Shown piece after piece: positions 54,408-64,000 of a stretch of DNA of 64,000 bases. The translations under genes and the position numbers were made by a program. The notes beneath the pieces are model-generated. The model was not told the DNA's origin and did not search any database. It saw only the letters and a program-made list of their open reading frames with translations. Source of the stretch: Ceratobasidium sp. AG-K (lineage: Eukaryota; Basidiomycota; Agaricomycetes; Cantharellales; Ceratobasidiaceae). Each line of letters begins with the position of its first letter. Within the stretch, counting starts at the first letter, position 1. The DNA is taken from assembly GCA_037039685.1 (NCBI GenBank), contig JAWNGF010000006.1, forward strand, positions 186,001 to 250,000, given 5' to 3'.

Positions 54408-57400
54408 TTACTTTGATTTTAAAAAGTTTTCGATATCGATCTTGGCAATCTGGGCGTGATGGATCTCATGTGCCCCTTTCTTGCGTAGATCCGACACGAC
54501 AACAGAGTTTTGGGTGCCAAACGGGGCACACTTTAAGCTCGCGTTGATCTCGCCAGCAAAGAACTATTCCCATCTCGTCAGGTAACCAATGACTCTAGAC
54601 CACGATGACTCACACGTGGTTTGGGATCATCCTCCGGATTCTCGAGATCGTCATGATACCCCCTGAGAAGGTTTTGCCATTGCGGGGTCATGAAAAGCCT
54701 TGGATAATGTTTGAGCACATGATGAATGTCCCAGAAAATTGGCTTATATGGCTTACGAATGAATACGTCCATCGATCGAAGGTGGGTCCGATTCTTTTGA
54801 CCTCCTTGGCGTAGTTTCTATACCTTCATCCCGAGTGTCCTGGGCTAGTGGCGTGCTCGGTGTATTTTGCTGAGCATGATCATTCAGGCCTGCTTCGAGG
54901 GCCTCTTTAAAGGTACGCCAGTCTTCCGCCGCGTTGAACTCTTGAAGGAGAGGATCTTCCGCATTCAACAGCCGGTTGGCTCGGGCCTTCCAAGGCTCTT
55001 CTGCCGTTTCGCCAAAGTCGTCTGGCAGATTGATTATCGGTTTCCCCTTTTCCAGCAATTCTTGGAGTCCTTGAGGTTCTCGGACATAGTTGGCCATGAT
55101 TAGCTGCTCGAATAGCTCGTGTCTGAGTGCTAATGTGTCCCTGCTGATAGAACCCTCGTAGTACATCTGGTCCAGCCGTGCGAGGAGCAGGGCGGCTTGG
55201 CCGCGTGGCGAGTTGGCCGCTTCATCACGTTTTGATATAAGCCCCGGGATAAGAAACGCTTGCTATTTTGTGGATCGCATCAGCATGAGGCCGTATGTCA
55301 TTGGACAGTACCGACAGCAAACTCACATATTCCCCGTGCATCCCAGAGGTTGCATCCATGCTCCGTAGTACCTGAGCGCCGCCAAGACCTATCATTACTT
55401 ATGTTAGACGATTGCGCAAATTATTGGGGCAGGATTTCCTACCTATGCCGTCGACACCCGAAAATACAGCGGGCTCAATGTGCTTGACCTTGAAGCCGGC
55501 CGAGAAGTACGTTACAAGGCCGGCAGAATGTGCCTTGTGGACCAGCTTCAACGTGACCGGGAGGGAAAGGAGCCCGGGTGCCCCTTCTTTTTCACTTTCC
55601 TTGAGCAGGGCTTATGGATTATGATTAGTGACTATTCAGCCACGTTAAGCCGACATAAAGACGTACGTGTCGAGGGATAAGTATCCGATGCACCATCAAA
55701 GGTGACCTTGTCGAAGCCTCCGAGAGCCGCAAGTTCGATACCTCGCTGAGCGATCTCTTCTGGATTTTTGATGAATTTGTTCTCGATGTCATCTACTAGA
55801 GGCGTGTTCAAGTTGAACGCGGCAGAGCTAGGATTGGTCCGATTTGAATATTGTTACGACGAACACTAGCATTGTGCTTACAGGCATTGCCTATAATTTT
55901 TCATTGTATGTCCTCGGAGCGCGCGCATGAATGCGACCATGCTAGTGGCCTTGAGGTCACCCATTGCAACCTTGCACTCCGCTGCTCCTAGCTGGAACAA
56001 ACTCGAACAGGTGGAGGATACAATGTCGACGACCTATCCAGATCGTTACTCTTGGCACGCTAGCAATGCAAAAAAAAATACGATGCGTACCTTGATAAAG
56101 TCATCGGCGAACACACCACTGTCGTGTGGGGGACGTCCTACATAACAAGTATTCGGGGCTTCGTTGCCTGTATGTAAGCGAACGCGGGCAAACTCCCGAA
56201 TAGAAGGAATTCGATAAGACTCTATTTGAGCTTGAGTAGTACCTGCTGGTCTCTCCAAATCTATTTCGCAGTGACCGCGCAGTTAGAGTAAGTCAACTCT
56301 CCGCATAGCATATATGACCTCTCACGTTCAACATGGACGATGGCTCCTTTCATAAACTCTTTTCGCAAGGTAGTTCCAAAGACATGGCCCTGACTACAAT
56401 GGTTGAGAAATGAATCTCACGAACCAACTGTGCATAACTCATTGAGCTTACCCGGGGTCAGTTAGGCTGAGATAGGTCTGCGAATCCTTGCGAAACCCGA
56501 CAGTCCCAATAGTCCGTGCGCTGCATGAGTCAAAAGGGGTCCACCCCTGGCTCAAAAGGTAGTAACCAGCGTGGAATGCCTTGCGCGTGGGACGAGTCAG
56601 CCGTAATGCCAACAGCAATACAGAACCCCTCACCAGTCGATCATGTGGAGTATGAGCAATGTGTGACGGACAGTTCCCCTGGTCGTTAAGGCCCTTGCTT
56701 GGGTCCAAGTTTTGGTTCCGATACTCCCCTGCCACGCGTGTTAGAGCCGAAAGGAATTTTTCCGGCTTCCCTTCAGGCTGGATGATGGCCACGGTAAGCG
56801 AGGCGCTGTGTGAAGAACGTGAGGACCCACCACATGCCAGCTTAACTCGAGTTCTCCCAAAGAGGGGTAGGAAATGGTAAATTTTGATGGCGTTTGGGTG
56901 CTCTCCGCAACACGGAGAACACCGGCCATACCTACCGGGAATTCATAAGTGACTCTCGTGGATGAAATTGCAGTATATTTACACATGAAGCTTGATACCA
57001 TCTCTTTAACTTCCTTGTCGGCGTCATCTCCTGAGCAGTACGTTAGTTATGTTACTTAAACAAATCGCATTGCAGTTGTACCTTTCCGTACAAGAGCAAG
57101 AACCCTCTCGGACGACTCTGCCACGAAACGTGTGATAACCAGTAAGTACTAGGCAACAAGTAGGTATAATATCGAACCCATACTTTGTTCTCTGCTAAGA
57201 AGTGTGACGAAATCGCTGGCTAATTCTATTAGGGCGCATACAGAGTCAGGTAGTCGTCTCGGCGCAACTCAAGAGCGTACCTTCTCGTTTGCTATTGTCC
57301 CCCAGGTGCTCACGAATGTTTTTTATCAAACCTGCCCATTGGTCCTGAGCCATGAAGTATGCAACACAAATGGGTGCCCCACCTCGTTCCCCGCCCAAGG

Positions 57401-57983
57401 GGTGATCGGCGTTTTCTACACGGAAAAAAATCAGTTGACAACCTAAGGTTCTCGCAAGTAAGCCTACTAATGATGAACTCGATTAGTGCATGTGCTATGT
57501 CGGCCACACGATCTAAGGCTTGAACAAGATCCTTTGCTGATCCAGCTGCTAAAACGCTGTTGACGGCCTTTCGGAGAGCCTCAGTGTCCGGCGGCGCGTC
57601 GCTTGACTTTTGTGCGGTGTTTGAGTTGATACCTTCCATAATCCTGTGTATATCTGCAATTAGCTGAGCCAACACCTGGCCCGCCACAGACTCGGGGACC
57701 TGAGTAACTGCATGATGTCAGAGGAACTACCAGCTTAGTCTGTCACGAACATCATTGACTTACAGTAAGGAAGCTGCTCCCGTCGCTCAAACGCAAGTAA
57801 TGGTCCAAGCTGCCAAGCTGGTCCAAGCCATCGATTCCTGCTGTTAGCCCAGGCTCTAGTTATAATTAAAAATCTATTCTCACCGACTGCACGTATGAGC
57901 AAGAGGTTTGTCTGCAGTGTTACGAGACCAATTAAGCGCAGTTCACCGAAGTGAAAACGAATATATGTATTTGGGTTCTCCAT
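54408..57983 (-). CDS. Unrecognised many-exon gene
   Basis: Successive open segments with good splice borders suggest one gene from ATG 57983 (MENPNTYIRF) to TAA 54408 (ENFLKSK). Convincing blocks, in order: GIDGLDQLGSLDHYLRL (about 57830), VSSFMCKYTA (57000), AIIQPEGKPEKFL (56770), CYVGRPPHDSGVFADDF (56130), LGAAECKVAMGDLKATSM (55980), GFDKVTFDGASDTYP (55720), HSAGLVTYFSAGFKVKHIEP (55520), GLGGAQVLRSMD (55370), and RLLNAEDPLLQEF (54950). The last intron (about 54553-54612) joins DDPKPR to FFAGEIN. The V-T-F-D-G, Y-F-S-A-G and G-I-G-L-G-G segments recall strands of a TIM barrel, but I do not recognise the family. A frame change near 54770-54800 is unresolved and may be an unmodelled intron or damage. 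Confidence 0.5.
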
Positions 57984-59642
57984 GTTGAAATCCCGCGATC
58001 AATCGAGGAGCTCTACTGATAGGGAGACTCACACTCGGTTATTGGTCCAGTGCTTCGAACTTTATAGGTAGAAATTGGGGCGGCCTCGAGGGTTGCTAAA
58101 GGTGCTTATAATTTTGCGCCACCCCAATTCATCGCCAGGAAGATGCCGTCGATGTAATAGTGAAGATCAGAACTACGCTCCACGGCGGCCTAAAAGGTCA
58201 ACGGACATCTCCGGGGGAGCCATGAACTTACGCACTACCATGACGAACCTCATTTCGAGTCGTACTACTAACTCGAAGTTTTCAACCTTGGAAGATCCAA
58301 ACGTTGACGTGCACGATAAAGATCACCCCTCATTTCAACAAATCGACAAGTGGACCTACTCTTGCATAATCTTTGATGCAAGGTCCCAGGGTCACGGAAT
58401 ATTACTTATGGGTGCGACACATACACATGCGTGCGGTTCTTCGACAATCGCGCAGTACATATAGCCGGATTGGGTACAGATTCGCAGGAAATTTGGTTTA
58501 GGCTCAGAAAGCTCCGATAACATGCCGCGGCGTGAGTATATGTTAGTACCCACATAGTACCGAAATCTATATTGTGGGGATGTCAGCGATATCGTTTAGG
58601 GTGCGCAATTACCACCACACCTACACGAAGCGAGGTACCTTGGCCTCCCATATTCGGACTAACGGTTAAAGATATTACACAACCCAACTTTCCAAATCTG
58701 AAGGCTTTCGCTTAAGTGGGTATGTTATTATCATACTTACAAGGTCAACTCACGATCTTCATAGTGTTTGTGAGTACATTGGAATGTAGTGACGTATGAT
58801 CCGTTGTGCCGCCTGCCTGATAGACTGGAAGGGGTGATCATAGAACATGTAATGGACACCGTTGAGAATCGTGTTGTCCTGGATGGGAATAGTCGCCGTG
58901 CAGAGATGGGCGTTACTATGGAGCTTTTAATGCCATAGGCTAGAGGGCATGAGTCATCGCTTACCTAGTATCTTAGTACCAGCTCTGCAGGGTTCAAGTC
59001 ATCGAACAATATTCACGTTAGGTGTCTTGGGTCGATAGTGGTCGATACGTGATTTCTGAACTGGAAACAGCTTATCTGTTCCAGCTCCAGCCAGGCTCAG
59101 CACCTAATATTCCTCTGCGTTTGCATGACTTCATTTTGACCCCCAACCGGGTACCGCCGAACGAAATAATTCTACGGCTTGCTACTAGTACTGCATGGTC
59201 GTTGTGAAGGCGTATACAATATACATTAGCAAAGGGCCTGGTTATATAACAGTCCTAACAAGACCTCTAGTTCCCATGGCCGGTACGGACCGCTCTCGCT
59301 GCATATTATCGAATGCTATCAGTGTTGGGTGCGGGTAGGTTCATCGTTGTCAACAAAAGGCTCTTGTACCCTGAGATTTGCTTCCGTTGCCGGGGGCGTG
59401 AGGCTTAGCGCCCATACCACCCGCCATCGCCCTTATCGACAGGAGGAACACGCGGTCCACTGGCGATATAATACGGACTTTAGTACGTTTCACTTACCGT
59501 TGGTGATTGTATCTGATTGCGTGGCTGCCAGTTTTGAGTGGTGATCGACGGATACCCGTCGTGGTATCTCGGCCCCGCACGCGATCGTGCACTGATCGAG
59601 ATTCTGATACAGTGGTGTCCTGGACATCACCGTACGCGCGCC
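57984..59642. other. Spacer, 1.7 kb
   Basis: Scattered short ORFs (for example 58075-58464) lack recognisable motifs or consistent splice signals. No gene is supported. Confidence 0.35.
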
Positions 59643-60559
59643 ATGTCAAACGTGCTTCTTACCCCCGACGTATCATCCAGGCCCGAGCTCCCATATTCTT
59701 CCCCGCTACCTCCAAGCCCATCTGCGCGTCCTAAAACGAAACCCGCTCGTACACGCTCGCCTGCCAGCCAACCATGCCGCCCAAAGAGCCGTAGGTCAGA
59801 ATACAACTCACTCGTATCAGCTACACAATCCCGACCAGGGACCATAGCGGGCTCGGTTAGCAATGCCCTGCGTCGAGCCAGATCGTCCGGCCAAATTCTC
59901 GCGTCCAATTTTAGTGATGGTCCAGCTCCCCAATTAGCTAATTCACTGGTCGTCTTTCCCATAGCCAGACCAAATTCTTCTCCCGCTCGGACACCAAGGA
60001 AAAAGACAGGACTAGTTATTCAAAGTAGATCCACTCCTGAATCCATCCCGAGGACCAAAATACTTCCGTTCTCCCATCTGCGTCCACCTTGGTCTCGTGG
60101 CTGGAACTCGTGACTCCGCCGCGCCCACATGGGACCTATATGATGTGCGAAGGGTGTCAGGGCACGGGATGGAATCGTGTTTCCGCTGGCGGACAACGAC
60201 ACCCTGCTCCATACCCTACTCCAGACCCATATTCCACCCCCGCACCTCTCTACACAGCTCCAGCCTCTGCTCCTGCTTACTCTGCCCAAGAGTCATGTAT
60301 GACTTCTGGACCGTTAACCACCCCCGCACATCTTGGAACGCCGGCTTCAGTTCGGTTCGTCACACCTTCCAGGAAAAGAAAACATCAAATCGGCGCCAAA
60401 GCCAGTACCGGGCTGCGTCTATCATCAATTGGAGCGAGCGGACTTGGGCCCGACCGGCGGGTTAAGCGGGACGTGCCAGACCGAGCAGGGAGCAAGGGCA
60501 AAAATACGGTGCGATTATTTTTATCTGGCAAACCGGGACTAATATTTGCCTTGGAATAG
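59643..60559 (+). CDS. Proline-rich CxxCxGTGW protein, copy X
   Basis: ATG 59643 (MSNVLLTPDVS) opens a Pro/Ser/Arg-rich, probably disordered protein. A conserved segment, PGTIAGSVSNALRRARSS, comes near residue 65, and MCEGCQGTGW, the form of a single DnaJ-type CxxCxGxG unit, lies at about 60140-60170. PYPTPDPYSTPAP follows, then a basic tail (SRKRKHQ, SKGKN). These blocks recur in order in the neighbour at 61066-62403. The first frame ends in TGA at 60111-60113, and the second frame (from about 60062) is -1 to it, so either a short intron was missed or this copy is frameshifted. Function unknown. Confidence 0.5.
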
Positions 60560-61065
60560 AATGACGATGTGAGGTATACGCACTGAATACGTAAGTTTAC
60601 ACATGCACATGGAGTATATTTGGAGTTTGATTTGTCATTGCATATACGCTTCGACCAGGCACTCCGAGTCCAGTTGAGGTCTTCTCTACCGATTTCTTAT
60701 GCTTCCCGAGCCATCTCATTTCTTATTTGATGATCATCCTGAATATGTACGTTCTCTTCTCGAAGTCGATGACCTAATGCTGCCTCTCGTTTATTGAAAT
60801 AAGACTCCCGGTATCCCCGAATGCCGTGATATTTGTTTCCGCTTTCCTGTTTGTAGGAGCTTGGCTCAGGCGCTGACAATCTTCCCCATCGCTGGCGTTT
60901 GCCACGAGAGCTACGCACGATCGATTGACACTCGGCGTCATATATTACTGCAATCGGTGCAAGACAGTACGTGATAAGGCAGCTCGTCGATCGAGCTGAT
61001 GTTTTAGGTACCAGTTTCACCTGGGATTGGTGAATTCGGCTACACCTAGACCAGCTGGCGTTATC
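60560..61065. other. Spacer between the paralogues
   Basis: Contains a 107-codon minus-strand frame (60697-61020) without an ATG start; not accepted as a gene. Confidence 0.35.
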
Positions 61066-62403
61066 ATGTCAAGCAGACGTACAACCCCTGACGCTTCCCC
61101 GACGCAACAACTCCCACCGCTCCATCCTAGCTACTGGCCTCGTTACACGTTCGATCAACCTGCTCGCCCACGAAGCATAGCCCCGCAATACTCGGATGCT
61201 ACCGAACCCGGAGCATCAACCCAAGCTATCCCCGGGAGCATAGCAGACTCGGTGGCTAACGCCCTTCGGCGGGACATGTCGAACGGCTATGTTGCGCCCA
61301 ACGTTACAGATCCGGGAGGCTCGCCGAAGAGGAGAGCAATCGCTCTGCGGTCTCAATATGCTCCTGAGAATGGGTATGTTCCTGAGGGCGGGTATGGTCA
61401 AGAGGATGGTTACGCTCATGAGGACGGGTATGTTCCTGAGGACGGACATGCTCCCGTTAGGGAGACTCCTTCGAGAGATAATACTCCCACAAGGAATCAT
61501 ACCCCCACAAGAGATTACACTTCCGAAAGGGATTATACCCCGAGAGATAATACCTCTGCAGCTGCACACACTCAGGACCCGATGCCCGCACTCGCAATCC
61601 TACCCAGGCCGTACGGGAGCTATACGATGTGTAATGGCTGTCATGGAACAGGCTGGATACTCACACCTAACCATCACGCACCCGTTCCGTACCCTACGCC
61701 TGGACCATATCACGCTCCCGCGCAGCGACGTGCAAATCCAGTTTATGCAACTCAATATGCAAGTCCAACCCCCGCTCGTCAGTCTGAACCATCAGGTTAT
61801 GAACAACAACAAACGGTTCAGCATTACCACCGAAGGGCGACTTCGGCCTCGACGCACCAGGATCCCAACCCGGACTACGCGTCCCAAGAGATGATTCATG
61901 AGGATGAGGGTGCAGGGTCATATAAAACACCATCGCCTGAACGTCGATGCACGACCCCAGCTCACAAATCTCAAGAAACAATTCGTGACGGCGCCGACCC
62001 ATATGTGACTCCAACTCCAGAATATCGACGCACAGTCCCAACCTATGCGTCTCAACCTACCACCCCTGTCCCCATACGTGCGCGCAATAGCAACACTCGG
62101 GCTTTTGCAGCCTATGCAGCCATGGGACCTGGGTCGTACATCGCCCCGGTCCCCACAGACCCGGGTCCATTAACTGCTCCCACGCAATTGACAGGTCGGC
62201 TTCAGTTTACCGCCCCCGAGTCGCGAAAGCGGCGCCTCGTATCCGAATCGTCGGGATCACGTTTGTCGTCTACTGCAGAGGGCAGCATCGGACCTGATAG
62301 GCATGCAAGACAGAGTACGTCGAACCAAATTGAGAGAAAGGGAAAAGGGAAGGAAAGGACCTTGGTATGCCTTTATGTTATGCATACAGCGAGGGGCGAC
62401 TGA
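61066..62403 (+). CDS. Proline-rich CxxCxGTGW protein, copy Y
   Basis: ATG 61066 (MSSRRTTPDAS) starts a 445-residue protein, mostly low-complexity and probably disordered. In order it has a PGSIADSVANALRRDMSNG block (about 55), two short tandem repeat blocks (GYVPEDG-like and RDNTPTR-like, about 100-165), the motif MCNGCHGTGW (about residue 190) followed by PYPTPGPYHAPA, a Tyr/Pro/Thr-rich stretch with YASQE repeats, and a basic C-terminus (ESRKRRLV, RKGKGKERT). The same blocks in the same order occur in copy X. No signal peptide is visible. The last 10 residues may be read-through of a missed splice site. It is a novel family as far as I can judge; possibly nuclear, given the basic tail. Confidence 0.65.
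   Translation: MSSRRTTPDASPTQQLPPLHPSYWPRYTFDQPARPRSIAPQYSDATEPGASTQAIPGSIADSVANALRRDMSNGYVAPNVTDPGGSPKRRAIALRSQYAPENGYVPEGGYGQEDGYAHEDGYVPEDGHAPVRETPSRDNTPTRNHTPTRDYTSERDYTPRDNTSAAAHTQDPMPALAILPRPYGSYTMCNGCHGTGWILTPNHHAPVPYPTPGPYHAPAQRRANPVYATQYASPTPARQSEPSGYEQQQTVQHYHRRATSASTHQDPNPDYASQEMIHEDEGAGSYKTPSPERRCTTPAHKSQETIRDGADPYVTPTPEYRRTVPTYASQPTTPVPIRARNSNTRAFAAYAAMGPGSYIAPVPTDPGPLTAPTQLTGRLQFTAPESRKRRLVSESSGSRLSSTAEGSIGPDRHARQSTSNQIERKGKGKERTLVCLYVMHTARGD
61366..61560 (+). repeat. Coding tandem repeats in copy Y
   Basis: Two neighbouring imperfect repeat tracts: units of about 24 bases encoding GY-x2-ED pairs (61366-61455) and units of about 18 bases encoding R-D/N-x-T-P/S (61460-61560). 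Such tracts vary in length by slippage. Confidence 0.7.
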
Positions 62404-64000
62404 CATTATTCGGTAGGATGGCGTGCGTTCTACGTATCGAAATATGTAAACCCAAAATTGTAAGTGAGCATTGAAGTATGAATGTATCGTAGTATGTAGA
62501 CTATCGTCTCGGGCTGTCGGACTTGGCTTTAAAGTCACTATTAGGTTGTTAGCTCTGGAACCCTGTTTTCTTGCAACGCTATCCATAGCAATGTTTTCCT
62601 ATGTATCCCAGAGACCTCTTGCTCTTTGTCAATGAATCAACTTCATGTGCGCTCTTGTCTGATATTCCAATCTTGTGGTACGGATCAAGAGTTAGCCGGC
62701 GCGGTTTGAGCCACGAGAACCGGTATCCACACGGTTAAATATGACTATCGCGATGGCCATATGAGACGAATAACTGGAACATTGTAACAACCGTGCGCAT
62801 ACATTTCACAATCGATTTGTTTGTGAAGCCGTCATCCTTATACAAAATAGAATACCTCCCTCTCGAACCAAATCATTTACATGAGATAATTCCAAGTCTT
62901 ACTAACGATGGAGCCATCATCTCTACCCCGGGACACATACGAGCAGGAATTTATGATACCACACATAGGGGTTATCAATCAGTCAAAGACGCTTGTGAAA
63001 CGACGATATAATATATAACTAGCTTCAATAATATAACCTCTGATCAAAGGAGCTATGAAAGGTTGGAGCTCCAGCACTGGGCCACAAGGCACAGCCACAG
63101 AGCGCCTCTCACTTGAATGCACGTGGGCTCGATCCCCACCTCCCGGCGATGATGCCCGGCTCAAAAGACACCACAACTCTCTCGGTGCCGACTATCGAAT
63201 GTGCCAACTACATCTCCGACCCTGTGTCTCTGGAACTCGACGGGGTGAGTCTAAATTTCCTAATTTTTCCCGATTCTATTGGGCTGCTGAAATTTTCTTC
63301 GTTAAGCAACATTATCGTCACTAAGAACCTATCCTAAGCTGAGCTTTCAGCATCGACTTCGGTGTCTAGACTTCCTCTGTGCCTGAGCGAATACATTTCG
63401 ATGCTGACTTGAGTGATATACGGTCGTGGCTCTGGCACCAACCCTTACCAATGATGACGAGCTCGGCTCTTCCTTGCCACACATATACAACAATCCTAGC
63501 ATCGCCATAGACGAGAGCGACTTGCTAGCCACGAGAATAATATCTTCCTCACCAATCCCCCTACTTCATATGCTACCCTTAGGCTGCTCGTGCGGGCTCG
63601 CTACGCTCTCTAAGCTAACCCTTCTGTTCCTACCTCGCATTCCGGCTCGCGCCCGCCTAGCTTGTCTCTACTCGGCGTTCAAATTGCTAACGACATGCCC
63701 GCTCCCCCAGATAGCTCATTGCTGTCCGATTATATACACAGACCACTGTACTGTATCCTGGTCACGCCTTCTGGGGAGGGGATCTAGGACTGGCGACCGG
63801 ACTGGGCTACGCCATTAGAGGAGGATTCCATGCTAACTGACTCCTGGATGACGTGTGCAGCTCCTGATCGGGCTGTATTCTCACTAGTGCGACATTCACG
63901 AGCCGTATATGTACGACGATGGCAGGGACGGGTACTCGAATACGTATTACGCGGTATGTCCCAAATTTGGTAACTGATTTGACCTCTATAAATTGTCATC
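62404..64000. other. 3' end of window, no supported gene
   Basis: A possible short first exon (MMPGSKDTT..., from about 63150, with a GTGAGT donor near 63245) and a last-exon-like stretch near 63890-63980 (YDDGRDGYSNTYY) hint at a gene running off or ending here. I could not join them in one frame. A T-arm-like hairpin (GTGGG-CTCGATC-CCCAC) lies near 63122-63139. Confidence 0.3.

Noticed and set aside
58075..58464. 129-codon ORF in the 58-kb spacer
   Set aside because: No motif, no splice-supported extension, no paralogue; expected by chance.
60697..61020. 107-codon minus-strand frame between the paralogues
   Set aside because: It opens with GTG, has no ATG and no clear acceptor; composition alone is not enough.
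63060..63145. tRNA-like B-box and T-arm (GTGGG-CTCGATC-CCCAC)
   Set aside because: No acceptor, D-arm or anticodon stem fits; the loop starts with C in place of T. Possibly a tRNA-derived remnant, but not supportable as a tRNA.
63426..63818. 130-codon ORF near the right edge
   Set aside because: Starts at a non-ATG codon and has no recognisable domain; could not be joined to neighbouring exon-like stretches.
1..64000. CRISPR arrays, bacterial operons, rRNA genes
   Set aside because: None seen; gene structure is eukaryotic with spliceosomal introns.

Overview
The window looks like a filamentous basidiomycete, probably an Agaricomycete of the Rhizoctonia/Ceratobasidium kind. This rests on very intron-dense genes with introns of about 45-65 nt, chromodomain Ty3/gypsy retrotransposons, a NACHT-WD40 protein, an F-box protein and tandem secreted carboxylesterases. 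Species assignment is inference; no rRNA or other marker is present.

Positions 1-27644 are one block of retrotransposons nested four deep. The outermost element B (+ strand, 5' end outside the window, 3' LTR 27156-27644) has its gag split by element A1 (+ strand, 592-22038, site duplication TACCA). A1 has its gag split by element A2 (- strand, 1796-16011, CAACG). A2 has its 5' LTR split by element A3 (- strand, 8682-15667, GAGGG). The A elements are one family with 456-458 bp LTRs. Each encodes Gag, a Pol in the -1 frame (protease, RT, RNase H, integrase, chromodomain) and a third ORF of unknown function overlapping the 3' end of the pol frame. B has the same plan with diverged sequence. The A family shows a textbook -1 frameshift signal and a self-priming primer binding site complementary to the predicted RNA 5' end. 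Most nonsense codons are TGA at sites that were probably CGA.

Positions 27645-64000 hold single-copy genes: a small zinc-finger gene (28428-29267); valyl-tRNA synthetase (-, to 34408) sharing an 89-bp divergent promoter with prefoldin subunit 5 (+, 34498-35172); an F-box protein (-); two tandem type-B carboxylesterases (-) separated by a long hairpin; a protein with seven CCCH zinc fingers (-); a 1507-residue NACHT-WD40 protein (+); an unrecognised many-exon gene (-, 54408-57983); and two neighbouring paralogous proline-rich proteins (+, 59643-60559 and 61066-62403) that share a single CxxCxGTGW motif. The last 1.6 kb and several spacers show no gene I can support.

The strongest candidates for something undescribed are the conserved third ORF of both retrotransposon families and the CxxCxGTGW paralogue pair. 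Splice models were made by eye, so internal exon limits may be off by some bases.
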